Notes under the pieces: generated by a model
Told to the model about the DNA's origin: nothing
Database searches by the model: none
The model's input: the letters and a program-made list of their open reading frames with translations, nothing else
Program-made: the position numbers and the translations under genes
Shown: positions 33,336 to 45,767 of the stretch, in pieces
Layout: each line of letters starts with the position of its first letter
Numbering within the stretch: the first letter of the stretch is position 1
Assembly: GCA_028551475.1 (NCBI GenBank)
Contig: CM052357.1
Coordinates: 1,674,001-1,738,000 of the forward strand
Reading direction: 5' to 3'
Length of the DNA: 64,000 nucleotides
Origin: Casuarina equisetifolia
Lineage: Eukaryota > Streptophyta > Magnoliopsida > Fagales > Casuarinaceae

Positions 33336-34471
33336 CAAAAGTAACATTGCTATTACTAGGGAACCCCACTACTCTGTTTAAGTGGAGCAACAGAAGGAGG
33401 AGGTAGTATCTATCTTTCCTCTCTTAATTCTTGAGCCTCGTATGTCAAGTGAAAGGATTAGATACCCAAACACTCCATTTTCCTTTTGGAACATGATGGA
33501 AGCTATCTTTCATGGAAAAAATATCAGTTGATAATTTTGTTGTTAAAGACAAATAACTAAATCCACACACAATAAAAATTAATCATACTTGCTTTTGATA
33601 GAAGGGCCAATCAGTTGTTTTGAATTGTTAATCGCATAGTCCATGTAGAATTCATATTTTAAACTCTCATTTATTTGGTAACTTTATTTGAAAGCATATT
33701 AAGCTATCGAAACCAAATTTATTCTAACTGATTTACTAGACTTAGAGTTCATAAAAGGATTGAAATATCATATACAACTAGAAATGGGTTGTCAACAAGT
33801 GCCTAACTTAGTTGCGGCAAGATTTATTTGAGACAAAAGAGTTATGAGATTCAAGACTTAGCTCCACTCCCCTTTGTCTAGCAAAATAAAAAAGGTAAGA
33901 GAAACTAGAAATTAGTTAGAATTACGATCTAGTAGAAGAATCGTGTGAGAATTAGATGCTCTAAAAGTAAAAATTAACTTGAGAGGAATCTCTATTTGAC
34001 TATTGGAAACCAACACAACTTGCGATGAAAGTGAAAAAGGTCTAATGATTCCTTCTACCTTTTTCTATTGAGAATTATTGGTCGACACCATGAGCAAAGC
34101 GTGTTTTAATTTGTTTCCAACCTAGATACTAGAAGTTTTAGGTGATAATGGCTCAAAAGTCACGTGACAATGGTGGTAAAGAAACGAGGCGGTCAGCATC
34201 ACATGAAATGACTTGTTTTGGGAAGAAGCAAGAACTTTGAAAGACGGGCGGTTGTGAGAGAAGGTAAAAGGGCAGGGAAGGCAAAAGAGAAAATGAAGAT
34301 GGTTGCAAATGCGTCTTTTGGTAATTTTCATAAGGGGAAAACTTGCTCAATCATCAAAGGAACCTTTGGTAAGAATTGGTTGAAGATTTTCTTTTTTACT
34401 AAGTAAAATTTGAATATATAATAGTTATCAATACACGATGATAAAGGGCATGAACCTATGATGAGACCAAC
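33336..34471. other. Intergenic sequence of unit B
   Basis: The ends match unit A (33340 with about 17215; 34390-34471 with about 17285-17375). About 33480-34380 has no counterpart there and no recognisable gene. The antisense and sense short frames at 34122-34406 show no domain. Confidence 0.45.
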
Positions 34472-34480
34472 CATAATACT
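34472..34480. other. Left target-site duplication of LINE
   Basis: cataatact, repeated exactly at 38140-38148 after the poly-A tail. The uninterrupted site is represented by about 17370-17385 in unit A. Confidence 0.85.
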
Positions 34481-37400
34481 CAATCTTTGGATCCAACTCC
34501 ATCTACGAAGTGTGCATGTCAAGAAAGCTTGCAAGTTTACGTGAAGCAAAATTGCAATGAAAAAAAATAAATCGGTATTATGATTGAAAAAATCTTACAT
34601 ATAAGCCGGTCTAAATCTGTATTTCAAAGGTTGCAAGGAGCATAGGACACTTTCATTTAGCAAACCAAGGATGAAGAAAGATTGCTTAGAGATAAAGCTA
34701 GAGTTTGAGCATTTATTAATATTATTATTAGTATTTTTAAATATTACAACTTATGCACCTAAATTCACATACATGAGTGTCAAACCCCATGTCTTATAGT
34801 TGGGATCTCCACTAACTCGCTACCAAGTTAACTGATTAAGTGACTAGAGTTTGAGCATTTAGGAGAGCGATTGAAACTTGGCTTATTTTCATGCTTTTAT
34901 TAAAGAGAGGAAGCAATAGTTCAGGTTTAACTTTATATTACCATATGGATCTTGGACAAATGATGTTGAAATTCTGGACCCCATGGCAGCAGATTATTTC
35001 AAGGAATTATTGAATGCTCCAATAGTATCCAAGGAGCTCCCATGGCTCTGCACTCTATAATAGATAGGCCAATGTTAGATCTCCTCCAACAGGTCCCCAC
35101 ACTAGTTATAGAAGCACAAAAAAATCATGCTTTGTCAAGTACTAGATTGAAAAGAAATTCAAGAAGCCAGCCATCACCTTTATTTAGATAGTGTTCTAGG
35201 CCTTGATGGCTTCATCGTCCTTTTGTTTTGCAGCTGCTCAACACATAGTAATGGAGGATATGATAGAAGTAGTATCGGATTTTTTTCAAGGGAAGTCACC
35301 TTTCTCGTAGCTTCATGGTGACGACATTTGGCTTTAATTCCCAAAGTTTCACAGTTGAGTTGCTTTTCAAACTTAAGGCCAATCCGTTTATGTACATTCC
35401 GCTATAAGGTACTAGCTAAAATCTTTAATGATCAATCGTCTAAGGTTTTACCATCTTTGATATCATTGGAACAATCAGGTTTTGCTAAGAATAGATCAAT
35501 TTAGGAGGATATAACATTAGCTTAAGAAATGGTTCACAAAACAAATAGAACAGTTCTAGGTGACAACGTGATAATCAAGTTAGATATATCCAAAGCCCAT
35601 GACTGTTTATAGTAGTCTTTTATCCTATAGGTCATGTATAGGTTTGGATTTTCTCCATGGTGGACAGATATGATTTTTCAGTACATATCCAATAATTGGC
35701 TTTCTTTCCAACTGCAAGGGAAAAAGTTTAGAATTTTTAAGTCCCTCTAGAGGATTAAGGTAGGGGGATCCGTTATCTCACAATTTATTCATTTTTTCCC
35801 AAAAAGCATTCAATAGAGATTTAAAATAGATGGTGCAAAATGAGGCTATTGGGCACTATAAAGGTACAAATGATTTTGGATTCATTTCATGTTTGCTTTA
35901 TTTAGATGACAAGATAGTTTTTTTAAATGGTTGATATCATTTTTTATGCATCTTTTAAGAGACTATGAACAAAGCAGTTAACTAGTGAATGTGAAGAAAT
36001 GCAATTTTCTATTTGGCAAGAATGTTCTGCCTTACAAGAAACATGACATCAGATGCTGGTTAGATTTCTCTCCTGCATATATGTCTTTGAAATATTTGGG
36101 AGTTCTGTTGTTTAAAACTAGGGACAAATGGATGTACTTTGAGGAATTATTAAGGAAGATAACAGGACACATCACCAATTAAAAAAACAAGTTTTTTTTC
36201 TAATGGGAAAAAGCTTGTAGTAATCATGAGCATATTATCTTTTATTCTTCTACATTGCTTATTTGTCTCCAAGGTTTCCAAGTCAGTATGGAAAGAAATA
36301 AATACGAGTATGGCCAACTTGTTATGAAACAATCACGGAGATCATAGAAAACGTTGGGTAAGCTGGAACAAAGCCTAGAAACCTGTTGATGGGGGTAGAC
36401 TAGGTATCCAAGATTTGGCCACGGTTATGAACAACCTCCATGTTAAAATGGCTTGAAACGATATCATAAGGGACTTATTATGGGCATAGTTTATGCAACT
36501 TAAATATAGAAATATAGTGGAAGTTATCCATCAGTTATTCAATCTTCCAACATCACATTGCTAGTCTACTATTTGCCTCCAGGTTCCTTTTATTCTTCAA
36601 TGGAGTAGATGTTAATTAACAATGGGTCACGGTCTATCTAGATAGATAAATGAGGAGGTGGGCTACTACGGTTTCCTTCCTTTGATGATTACCCAAAGAT
36701 TTCAGATCAATTCTTTTAAAAAAAAATTCTATCATTAAAATAGTTGGCATAAGCATGAAATATCACTTTCTCTAACAATCCTAACAAGTTAACTTTTGAA
36801 CCCTAATATGTGGTTCCTTTTCTAGCATTGGCATATAATCCAATTTGGGCTTAGGGTGTCAAAATGAATTGGAGAAAACTTTTGTGGAACTCTTACTTAG
36901 CAACTAAGATTGGTTTTATTATGTGGAGGATCATGTTTAATGGTTTTCCTATGATTTAAATATCCTAGGAAAAGGTAACTCGTTTGCTTCCAAATGTGCT
37001 TGTTGCTCACATTTATAGGGTTAATCCATAGACCACATGTTATGTCATGGGAAACTTACTAGTGGCATAATTATGACAACATTTCTCCTCACACCTTTAA
37101 ATTACTGTCAAAAGAGATACAATACAAAATCTTATCATAGATTGGATCCAAGAGGCTAGTGATTCATCACAAGCTAGAATTGTAATTTCTTTAGTAGTGT
37201 GTATCCTGTAGCACATATGGCTAGCTATGAATGATGTTTACTATTCAAATTAGAGATTTTTCTTGCCAATACTAATGGGGAAGGTGATTTTAGATGTCAA
37301 AATTATGGTGACACATTTTAATGGTAACAAATTCTCATTCATGCTAGATTGTTCATGCTTACAAGTAATGATGATCTTTATTTATGTTCCACCGACACCT

Positions 37401-38139
37401 TGTGGTTGAATGGTTCATTGGACGTCCCTTTCTCCAAGTGCTTTGAAGTTGAATATTGATGGCTTTTGTATAAATGATTTTTGTGTGATGGGAGGAGTAG
37501 CTAGGGATAATAAGGGATCTTATTATCAGTTGAAGTTCTTGCATTATTAGAATGCTTAAAACTATTCCATCTCAAATGAGTAGCAATGACTAAGATTGAA
37601 GTTGACTCTTAACTTTTGATCCATTGTCTAAAAGGCATATTTGCTACCCTATGGAAGCTAGATTATGCTCTACATAAATGCTCTTCTTACAATGGTCATT
37701 AAACTTTGCTTTCATATGTTCATTCAAAAGCCAATTTCCTTGTAAATGGATTTGCAAGTTTTGGCATGATATATTTGGGATGCAAGTCTTTTCAATGTTA
37801 GGTGCTTTACCTTGGCACTATTGTTAAGTATTCGAGGAAGATTAACTAAGGCTTAAGCATTTAAGGCCCTTTGACTATGTGACTTATTTAAGTCCTATTG
37901 ATTTTTAAATCTTTCTTATGTTATTTATGTGTTATTTTAAATTATCTACTCAACTAGGTAATTGTGTTGGTCTCTCATTGGCTTATTTAGCAAATATAGT
38001 GCAACCATTTGATGGTTTAATGCTCCATGGAGTTAGATCTTACACCCTGATCCTTGTATTAGCTTATAGGTCTAGCACTCAAGTCAACTTATGCTATCAA
38101 CATAACTAAGTAGGACTAAGTCTAGTTAAAAAAAAAAAA
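34481..38139 (+). mobile_element. L1-type LINE, degenerate, with poly-A tail and 9-bp target duplications
   Basis: A 3.66-kb insertion ending in a 12-A tail at 38128-38139 and bounded by the 9-bp repeat cataatact. Broken frames show, in order, reverse transcriptase landmarks (HLALIPKVSQLSCFSNLRPI near 35310-35390, LISLEQSGFAKNRSI near 35450-35500, IIKLDISKAHD near 35570-35610), a YADD-like LLYLDD near 35900, the RT thumb region (KYLGVLLFKTRDKWMYFEEL near 36090-36150), a WVSWNKA stretch near 36355 and an RNase H start (LNIDGFCINDF then GGVARDNKG near 37444-37515). Stop codons are frequent, so it is dead. The 5' part, including ORF1 and the endonuclease, is not recognised and may be truncated. 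Confidence 0.88.
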
Positions 38140-40293
38140 CATAATACTAAATCAAATTAAATATGGTTTTCTTAAGTTTTCAAACATGAGAAATATACAT
38201 GTTTTCAATTGTTCTTTGAAGATATTTTTGACACAAAAAAATTTATCTTTTATAAGCCTTTTCATGGCTTTAAGAGTTATACATTTAGTGTTATAAAAGA
38301 TCTTATTATTTCTTTCCTTGTTAATAGCATAAATATAAGATGCATACATAAATTTACTTATATGTGGTTTTAAAGTTTTTCCTTCTTTCATTGTGAACAA
38401 GCAAACTAATGCCAAAATAGGAACTATGGTGTCACATTAAGTATAGTCTTTAGTTTTGCCCAAATTACAATTAAATTGGTCGATTTTGATAAAAGTTATT
38501 GATAAATATTCTTCAACTTGTGAGACAAATTCAAATTTCCGTATTTCATAGTAGTATCAAAGGGACAAGAAGGGAGGTTCTTTTGGTTGAAAATAATCAT
38601 TTGAATGAAAAGAAAATGTTCCTTCTTTTCATTAAATTAGTATTATTCTTTTTTTCGTAAGACATATCTATTGTATATGATCTAAACAAAATTATAAATA
38701 CTTTCATAGTAAGATTATTGAAATACCAACCTTATTAGTTAAAATTAAAAAAGTAATATGTAAGGAAACATTTTTATTTAAGAATATCAAACTTTCTTAA
38801 GTGAATATTTTGTTGTATTATAATTGAAAGATTTCAAACTTGATTTGATTTTAGTTGAGCTGTAATGTTAAAATATGCTCCTAAAGTTTATGTTTTCTTG
38901 TTTTTAGATGAATAAACGCACATATTCATTTAAAAAAATAATTACCATTCATTCAAAAGAAAATGATTTTTTTAAACAACTTTTAAGTCAAAAAGTTTGC
39001 TACTTTTTTTTTTTATATATAAATTTACTACTTTTTTGTGATACTTGTTGTCTGAGCTTTTTTGCATAACGTCTTGAATGGTTATGTAGTGTAAATCAAA
39101 ACTTTGGTGGCTTATAGCCTTTTTTCTAGTGATGATTCTATAAGGCGGCCTTCTATTTATTTTTTTAAAATGAAATAAAATCTGTTAATGTTCATTGTAG
39201 ATTCTCGCTACTTAGAACAAACTATTGAGGATAAACAAAAGGTAGCTTGCCTAACTGAGAAGTACTTGAACTATATTGAATAGCTTGGAAGAGCTACTTA
39301 GTGAAGCATCAATTCTTTGGCTAGAGCGAGTTTTGTGTGGTTTTCATCCTTAGAAGATTTGGTCTTCAAATTGCACTGATTAACGATGAGTTCCAAGAAA
39401 GTAGAACAATGGGAGTTGCTTGTGCCCCGCACTAGCTATGTGGTCATACATTACCTTTTCCAAGCCTGAACTATGCTTGATCAGAGAATATGCATTTCCC
39501 ATGGTTAGGTTCGACTTATTTTAGGTACTTTTTTTGTGCAACCATCAACCACTGAAGCCAGAAAAACTGTCACTGACCATCAGATACAAATCATTGACAA
39601 CTCGGTGCTTTAAAATTTGATGGATCTTCTTCAACGAATTTTATGCTTGACACATGTGGGTATTCTTTGGCAGTTGAATTAGAACTACTAGTTCTTTGAC
39701 ACATTGGGTCCATCTGGTTGTTTCAACTAGCACTAGAGTAATCGACTGATCGCTTAATAAAAGTGCTGTAGTTGAATTCCCAAGATGTACGTGTTGAAAA
39801 GTCAACAAATTTTGCAGCTTCTTCAGTACTTATTTGAAGCCATAAGTTAAGAACAGATGCCATTTTGTCCTCTTTTCAAGTTAGTCAAATGGGTTCCAAC
39901 TTCCGAGATCTAGGATGCATGTTACACGAGTAGTATTACAATACCAAACCCGATGTCTTGGAAGTAAAAAATGTTTGCAGCTTCTTGCACGCTTCCTCTA
40001 AATGTTATATTTCTGGTGCAGTACCAGTTGGGAGTGTAATACTTAACGCAGCTAACCAATATACTAATCCCTATCAAAGTGTGAAAACCTACTCTGAACG
40101 TTGACTGGCGTATGAGTGTTTCTAATCAATGACCCCGCGTGACGAAGTCTTCCAAGAGGTTGTTGGCATGGGGAGCTCAAGCCACTGATATATAGCCTGA
40201 TTTTCCCACGACCCTTCAATAGTCCTTGTCCTCCGAATTGCAAGCACTGCCAAGTGATTGATCGCTACGTTGGAAACGTCAACTCGATCAATC
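38140..40293. repeat. Unit B spacer and upstream region of PLA1 pseudogene 2
   Basis: Begins with the right target duplication of the LINE (38140-38148). Collinear with about 17385-17690 and then 18480-19861 of unit A. About 38690-38960 carries AT-rich repeats. No gene seen. Confidence 0.65.
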
Positions 40294-42168
40294 ATGGCAC
40301 TATCGATAATCCGTGCTCATCAAGAAGTGTTGTCCATCGGCCACAAACTAACCCACCAAATCGGGCTTCACGTTTGGCTGCATCACTTTCACATCTCCTC
40401 CACCTCCATCTTGAAACTCCTCCTCGGACCAATCTTCGCTAGCCTAGTTGGAGCTCCTATAGTGATGAAAAGAATTCTACAACAGTAACCTCTCCCAAGG
40501 ATGTCATTGCCCAGAAGTGGCCTCAGATCCATGGTTGCTCGGACCGGGACAATCTACTGGATCTCTTCAGGCTTGGTTTCGGAGAGAAATTATGACTTAT
40601 GGAGAATTCGCTCAGGCAACGTGTGATGCTTTTGACTTTGATTCTTTCTCAGCGTATTGTAGGAGCTGCCAGCGCAACCGCAACAAGTTGTTCGAGCAAC
40701 TAGGCCTCAGCCGAGACGGGTACACGGTTACCAAGTATATCTATGCTGTGTCACATATAGATATGCCTCAGTGGCAGTAGAGATCACATGTGTTAGATAC
40801 TTGGAGCAAAGACACGAATTGGATGGCTATGTTGCAGTTAGCGATGACGAGGAGACACAGAGGATTGGACGGAGAGACATTGTAGTGGCGTGGCGTCGAA
40901 CCGTGGCACCATCGGAGTGGTATGAAGATATGCAAAGGAAGGTAAAGCCATTTGGGGACGGGGACGCTAAAGTTGAACATCATTTTCGCAGTATCTGCTC
41001 TAGTGAGAGCGAACCTACGAGGTACAATAAGACAAGTGCTTCAGAACAAGTCATGGAAGAAGTCACCAGGCTTGTGGAATCTCACAGGGAGAAAGGTGAA
41101 AAAGTCTGCCTCATGATCACCGGACAATGCTTGGCGGTGCATTAGCTCTTCTCAATGCTTATGAGGCCGCAGCAAAAATTCCCAAGCTTCATGTGAATGC
41201 GATTTCCTTCGGTGCACCCAGGGTCTGCAACATTGCTTTTCGAGATGAGCTTCATCTGTTGGGAGTGAAAACACTGGTGGTGGTGATCAAGCAAGACGCA
41301 GTCCCTCAGATGCCAGGACTTCTCATTAATGAATCTTTACGAAGATTTGATGAGATCACCGGGACAATGGAATTGGTTTACACTCATGTTGGAGATGAAT
41401 TGAAACTTGACGCTACTGTTGGGTTTTGGATATGGGATGGAAGAAGAACAAAGGTATGGAAGAAAATTGGGAAAATGAGGAGGTAAGGTTGGTTGAGGCA
41501 AAATGTCGAACACGTGGTAGGCAGAAGGTTGGACACTGAAAAACAGCTTCAACAGGAAAAACGAAATTGTTCTTTTTATACAACCAAGCAAGATTACAAA
41601 GGGACACAACGAAGAAAACTTAAGAGAGTTGCAATCTCTTGATTACACAAGCACGAACTAACACATACAACAACACTCGAGGGAAAAAGAAAGGACTCGC
41701 GGGTTGAGCAACAAAGCTAATAACTTGGAGAACTCTTGCTGGAGGACTCCGTTCACTCTCTTGCTTCACTGTTTTCTCTCTCTACAGAGTTGCTCCTCCA
41801 TGTGCTCCATGGTATTTATAGCTTCATAAGGTCGGTGCTTCCTTGCTCTTCAGCAGATACAGACTTCAAGCTTGTGGTTTGGAGAAAGCTTGGTATCAGA
41901 AGATAATTTTCTGGTGGACTGAAGATTCTAGTTTTTTCCGTGCTTTCTACACATTTGCGTCGTCGGGGAAGGAGAAGGGAGAGGTGGATGATGAATAGTC
42001 TTCATGGGCCTCTTACCTTTTGGGCTTTTCCTTCTTATCTGGGCTGAGCAAGTTTAACCCAAGAGAGATCCAGAAGACATACCACCTCATAAGAACAAAG
42101 GTATCCATTCCGTTGCTTATGGAATGCAGATGCAAGATGTACTTGAATCGGTACTGTACGTTTTATGA
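40294..42168 (+). pseudogene. Chloroplast-type DAD1-like phospholipase A1, pseudogene 2, split by an insertion
   Basis: The most complete lipase copy. A transit-peptide-like start at 40294 (MALSIIRAHQEV) leads through a frame change to ASLSHLLHLHLETPP, then TSPKDVIAQKWPQIHG. The body follows with TYGEFAQATCDAFDFD, DGYVAVSDDEETQRIGRRD, APSEWYEDMQRK and, after another frameshift, ISFGAPRVCNIAFRDELHLL and YTHVGDELKLD. A base deletion at about 41123 destroys the GHSLG elbow (the frame reads ITGQCLAVH), so the catalytic Ser is lost. At 41412 an unrelated stretch of about 640 bp replaces roughly 80 codons. The C-terminal tail KRDPEDIPPHKNKG resumes at 42051 and ends at a TGA at 42166-42168. Confidence 0.87.
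41412..42050. mobile_element. Unidentified insertion in PLA1 pseudogene 2 (solo-LTR-like)
   Basis: The foreign segment begins tgttgggttttgg at 41417 and ends gctgagca near 42050, so it has TG...CA ends like an LTR. On the minus strand a gctataaatacc box lies near 41820, followed by a leader-like region with gagagagaaaac. No target duplication is visible, and about 250 bp of lipase sequence is missing, so it is not a simple insertion. It may be an old solo LTR with an adjoining deletion. Confidence 0.4.
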
Positions 42169-43892
42169 ACTATAAATTTTTTTTAATGAACGTAAATTAT
42201 GAACTACAACTACAACATTGAATGTACTATAACTTTGTTTCTTCGGCTGTTGTTATTGATCTCGTCATAGGGACATACCTCTACTTATCGTTTATTGATA
42301 AATACTATATATTTAAGTTTACTTGATAGAAGAAAAAATTATGGAATGACATAATAGGCTTTATGCCTCTAGTTAATATCGGAATCTAGCATATGCAGAT
42401 TTTCTGGAAGTTTACATATCATACATGATTTTTCTTTAAGGTATTTGTGTGTACCTGATTTTATTCAAGACTAATTTTTTCCCCGGAAGTCACGCAAATT
42501 TTGAAGCAAACATAAGGCAGATTAGAACTACAATATATCTATTATTTATTTATTTTCTATTTAAAGAGGGAGTGCATAGATTTCTTTTCTTTCCTAGGCA
42601 TAATGCATGACAGCTTTAAACATTGGCCGATTCTTAAACATATTAGGCCCTGAACTTTCAAATCATTTTTCCGAGAAATTCTTGGGGAACTATAGACTCA
42701 CCACCACGTTTTTATCAATCATATGCCTAGTGGGCCCTCAATAGTAAGAGTATTTTGAACGATTCTACATCCATCCTCCATTGATATCACACCTCCGTGT
42801 TTTCGGCCTCGTGTTTTGTACTACTAACTTTAACAACAAGAAAGGTTACTAACCCAGAGGTTTTATTTTTTTAAATGAATATGTAAAATGTTTATTTAAA
42901 AATGAAAAAATATAAAGACATGGGTATACCTTAGTATTATAAGCTCATTCAACCAAAAAATTAAGTTTAGAATTTTTTAACTATGACATAACAAAAAGTT
43001 CACCTAAAAAGGTTAATGAGACATTTTTTTTCTTCTTAGCGATGATCTTATCCTTCATGAAATGATTGTTCCATCCACTTACCAATGCATTAATCCCCTT
43101 CCTTACTAGTTAATCCCATCAACCTTACTGATTATTTGTCTCGCTCTTCGTCTCCACGATCTGACCTACCTCGGCCCTTGGCCTTTCTGTCTCCGTGGAT
43201 TCTCCACCCGCTCCTACACAGCCTTCATCCCCTTCCTTCTCAACAGGTTCCCTACCAGTTTTTAGCTAAAACACAAGGTTGGACAGCACCGTCACATCTC
43301 TGGCCAATTCAATTGCTTATGCAGGCGACCATAGCCACCATACCAGCTTACTTGATGGGTGATGCAGGACAGCCAAGGAAAATTTGGGGTTTCGCATGTA
43401 TAGCAGATATAAAGAATGATGGGCACCAGTACAATAGCACTCTAGGGCCTTTTTGACGTACTGATTTTGTTAAGCAGCCATAAAAAGCGGTATTGCACTG
43501 ATTTTAAAATAGAGCCTAGAGGGAACTTAAGAGAAAGCATAAAATTAATGAAAAATAAATAAAGAAAATGCAGGACCTACGTCCACAATTAAATGCTGAG
43601 TTCACCTTCATATGTTTGATTAATATTTTTACGGTTTTATAATTAGTAGCGTTGTATGGCTACTAAAATGTTGTGTTGATAAGGAAACCACATAAGATTG
43701 GGTCCCAAACAACATAAAAATACAAGATTTGAACAAGAAGACAACTCCTAATGAAAGACAAAAACAAAAAAGCACATTGGACTGATTTTATGAGGTGAAC
43801 CTTAATGCTTTGAAGGACTTGACTAACAGAAATTCAATTGAAGCCCCTATAGTTAGAAAAATGAAGTCTCAACTCCTAAGACTTTCCCAAAG
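42169..43892. other. Intergenic, with LINE scrap and one unexplained ORF
   Basis: 42870-43050 is a reversed LINE 3' fragment (aatatgtaaaatgtttatttaaaaatg...ggtataccttagtattat). The ORF at 43136-43456 (106 aa, Pro/Ser/Leu-rich N-terminal half) shows no domain I recognise and no copy elsewhere in the window. From 43620 the AT-rich DNA is empty. Confidence 0.4.
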
Positions 43893-44216
43893 ACGTCATC
43901 ACCCACAAGTGGCATGACGTACTTGCTTCTTCGGAATAGGAAAATCATCTGATTCCTTAGGTTTTAGGAGAAGTTACCGAATATAATAATTCACACAAGT
44001 AACATATGATGATCTTGACTTTGGCTTTGATTATTGGCGTATTAAGAGAGCTATCAGAACAACTGACAAGTTGCATGACGAGCTGGACTTTTCTATGAGC
44101 GTGTTTGTGCCATGCCACATACAGATATGCCTTAGTGGCTGCTAATGGTCAAATATGTTGGACAGATATACCAAACATTTTATATTGGATCGCTTATATG
44201 ACAAGATTAATGACTA
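43893..44216 (+). pseudogene. Eroded PLA1 fragment (copy 4)
   Basis: In shifting frames the DNA follows the PLA1 pseudogenes from the GEFAQATYDAFDFD region (gaagttaccgaatataataattcacac) to the SHIDMP region (gccacatacagatatgccttagtggctg). Stops and indels are frequent. It is duplicated at 45030-45350 in the same orientation. Too short and broken to act. Confidence 0.6.
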
Positions 44217-44359
44217 TTGAGGTGGTGAGGCTTGTTACCGTGTGATCCTAAGCGTGATACAAGAATTCAAAAGGCAAAATGATTTTAACAACCAATCAAG
44301 GGATTCGTATGTGATGCTTGTGGTAGATTAGAGCGAAACCAAAAAAAATAAAAAAGGAA

Positions 44360-44388
44360 AAGAGAGAGAGAGAGAGAGAGAGAGAGAT
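44360..44388. repeat. (AG)n microsatellite
   Basis: About 14 perfect AG dinucleotides following an A-rich tract. The duplicate of this stretch near 45900 has only agagagag, so the array expanded or shrank after the local duplication. Confidence 0.95.
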
Positions 44389-45029
44389 TCAACGTATATA
44401 CCTTCACTTTATAGGGAAGAAAGTGTCCGTGCTTCTACAATTGGAAAGCAAAGAGAACATCTGCTTGAACAAGTTGTATCTTTAGTAAATTATAACTTTA
44501 TTCTTAAAGAGGAGAAACCATATCAGATGTGCTTGTTGGGTAAATTATAATGTTTTCTAAATAAAACAATTGACATCTCAATTTTGTAGGCAAAAGTAAG
44601 AAAAGTTTCTTAATTTTGAAATATAAAATATTCTTATGAAAATATTATTTTGAATAAAATTTGGAAGCTTTCAATCTCTATTTTCGTAATTTTCATAAAT
44701 ATTATAATGTTAGGATATACTATTTTGTGTTTTTACACTAATTTTTATTGTAAAATTACCTTTTTACCCAAAAAAATTATATCTACATCTAGAATAGTCC
44801 TTCGATTGCTATGGAAATAGTACTTTTTCATCAACTAAATCTTGAATACATAGTTTATATGATAAATAACTTGTGGCTCAGATTCATCTTGTCACTAGTA
44901 AATAACATTGGACTACTTTGATAAGGTGAACCTTAATGCTTTGAAGGACTTGAGCAACAAAAAATCCAATTGGAGCCTATGTAGTTAGAAAACAAATAAA
45001 CAAATACTCAAGTCTTAAAACTTCCCCCA
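44389..45029. other. Spacer between PLA1 scraps, with LINE 3' segment
   Basis: 44560-44770 carries the recurring LINE 3' segment in plus orientation. No gene seen. About 44905-45029 repeats 43780-43890. Confidence 0.5.
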
Positions 45030-45350
45030 AAGATGTCATCACACACGTGGCATGACTTACATGCTTCTTCGGAATATGAAAATCATTTGATTCCTTAGAT
45101 TGTAAGACAAGTTACCGAATACAGTTATTCACACCAGTAGCATATGATTTTGACTTTGATTTTGATTATTGGCGTATTGAGAGAGCTATTAGAACAACTG
45201 ACAAGTTGCATGACAAGCTGGACCTTTCTTTGAGCGTGTAATTTTTTGCTATGCCACATACAATATGCCCTAGTGGCTGCTAATGGTCACATATGTTGTA
45301 CAGGTATACCAACATTTTTATATTGGATCGCATATACTGCAAGATTAACA
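45030..45350 (+). pseudogene. Eroded PLA1 fragment (copy 5)
   Basis: A near duplicate of 43893-44216. One frame still shows FDFDYWRIERAIRTTDKLHD, reminiscent of the FDFDSFSEYCGSCRYNRNK region of better PLA1 copies, then the eroded SHIDMP region. Broken by stops. Confidence 0.6.
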
Positions 45351-45353
45351 GCG

Positions 45354-45767
45354 AGTGAGGTGCTGCTGCTTTTCTCTCTGTTTTTTTCAACAATTTTTTT
45401 TATTAATAAAGATTGGGTTGAAATATCATATCTTGTTAGGAAAAAAGGGTAAAATATAATTCCAACCTAAACCTAATATTACATGGGCTTAATAAGGAAA
45501 AACAAAACTCCTCATGATATGATCAAATACATTCAGCTCTATATTTTAGTTGTTCATCTAAGGACATTAGAGAATAATCTGGGTTGGAATTAGATATACT
45601 ACCAATGAAATTGGATGATGACTCATCACAATCATAATATGGTATTGAGGACCAAACTCTAATCTTTCAAGTTATTGTTACTTCATTATGGTATTCAAAT
45701 CTCATATTAATACAAAAATTATGATCTATAATAGTGAAAGTTATTATTTTTCTTTCCATGAGGTGGT
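45354..45767. mobile_element. About 400-bp insertion flanked by a 7-bp direct repeat
   Basis: The site tgaggtg is single in the sister copy at about 44218 but occurs twice here, at about 45356 and 45761, with about 400 bp between. The insert starts ctgctgcttttctc and ends tttttctttcca. No terminal inverted repeats or ORF seen, so the class is unknown. Confidence 0.5.

Noticed and set aside
13701..41411. A metabolic gene cluster joining TYDC and lipase functions
   Set aside because: All lipase copies are broken, no other pathway gene (methyltransferase, P450, acyltransferase) is present, and co-duplication alone explains the linkage.
43136..43456. 106-aa ORF as a gene
   Set aside because: No recognisable domain, signal or second copy; neighbouring DNA is repeat and eroded sequence. 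Kept only as a note in the spacer entry.
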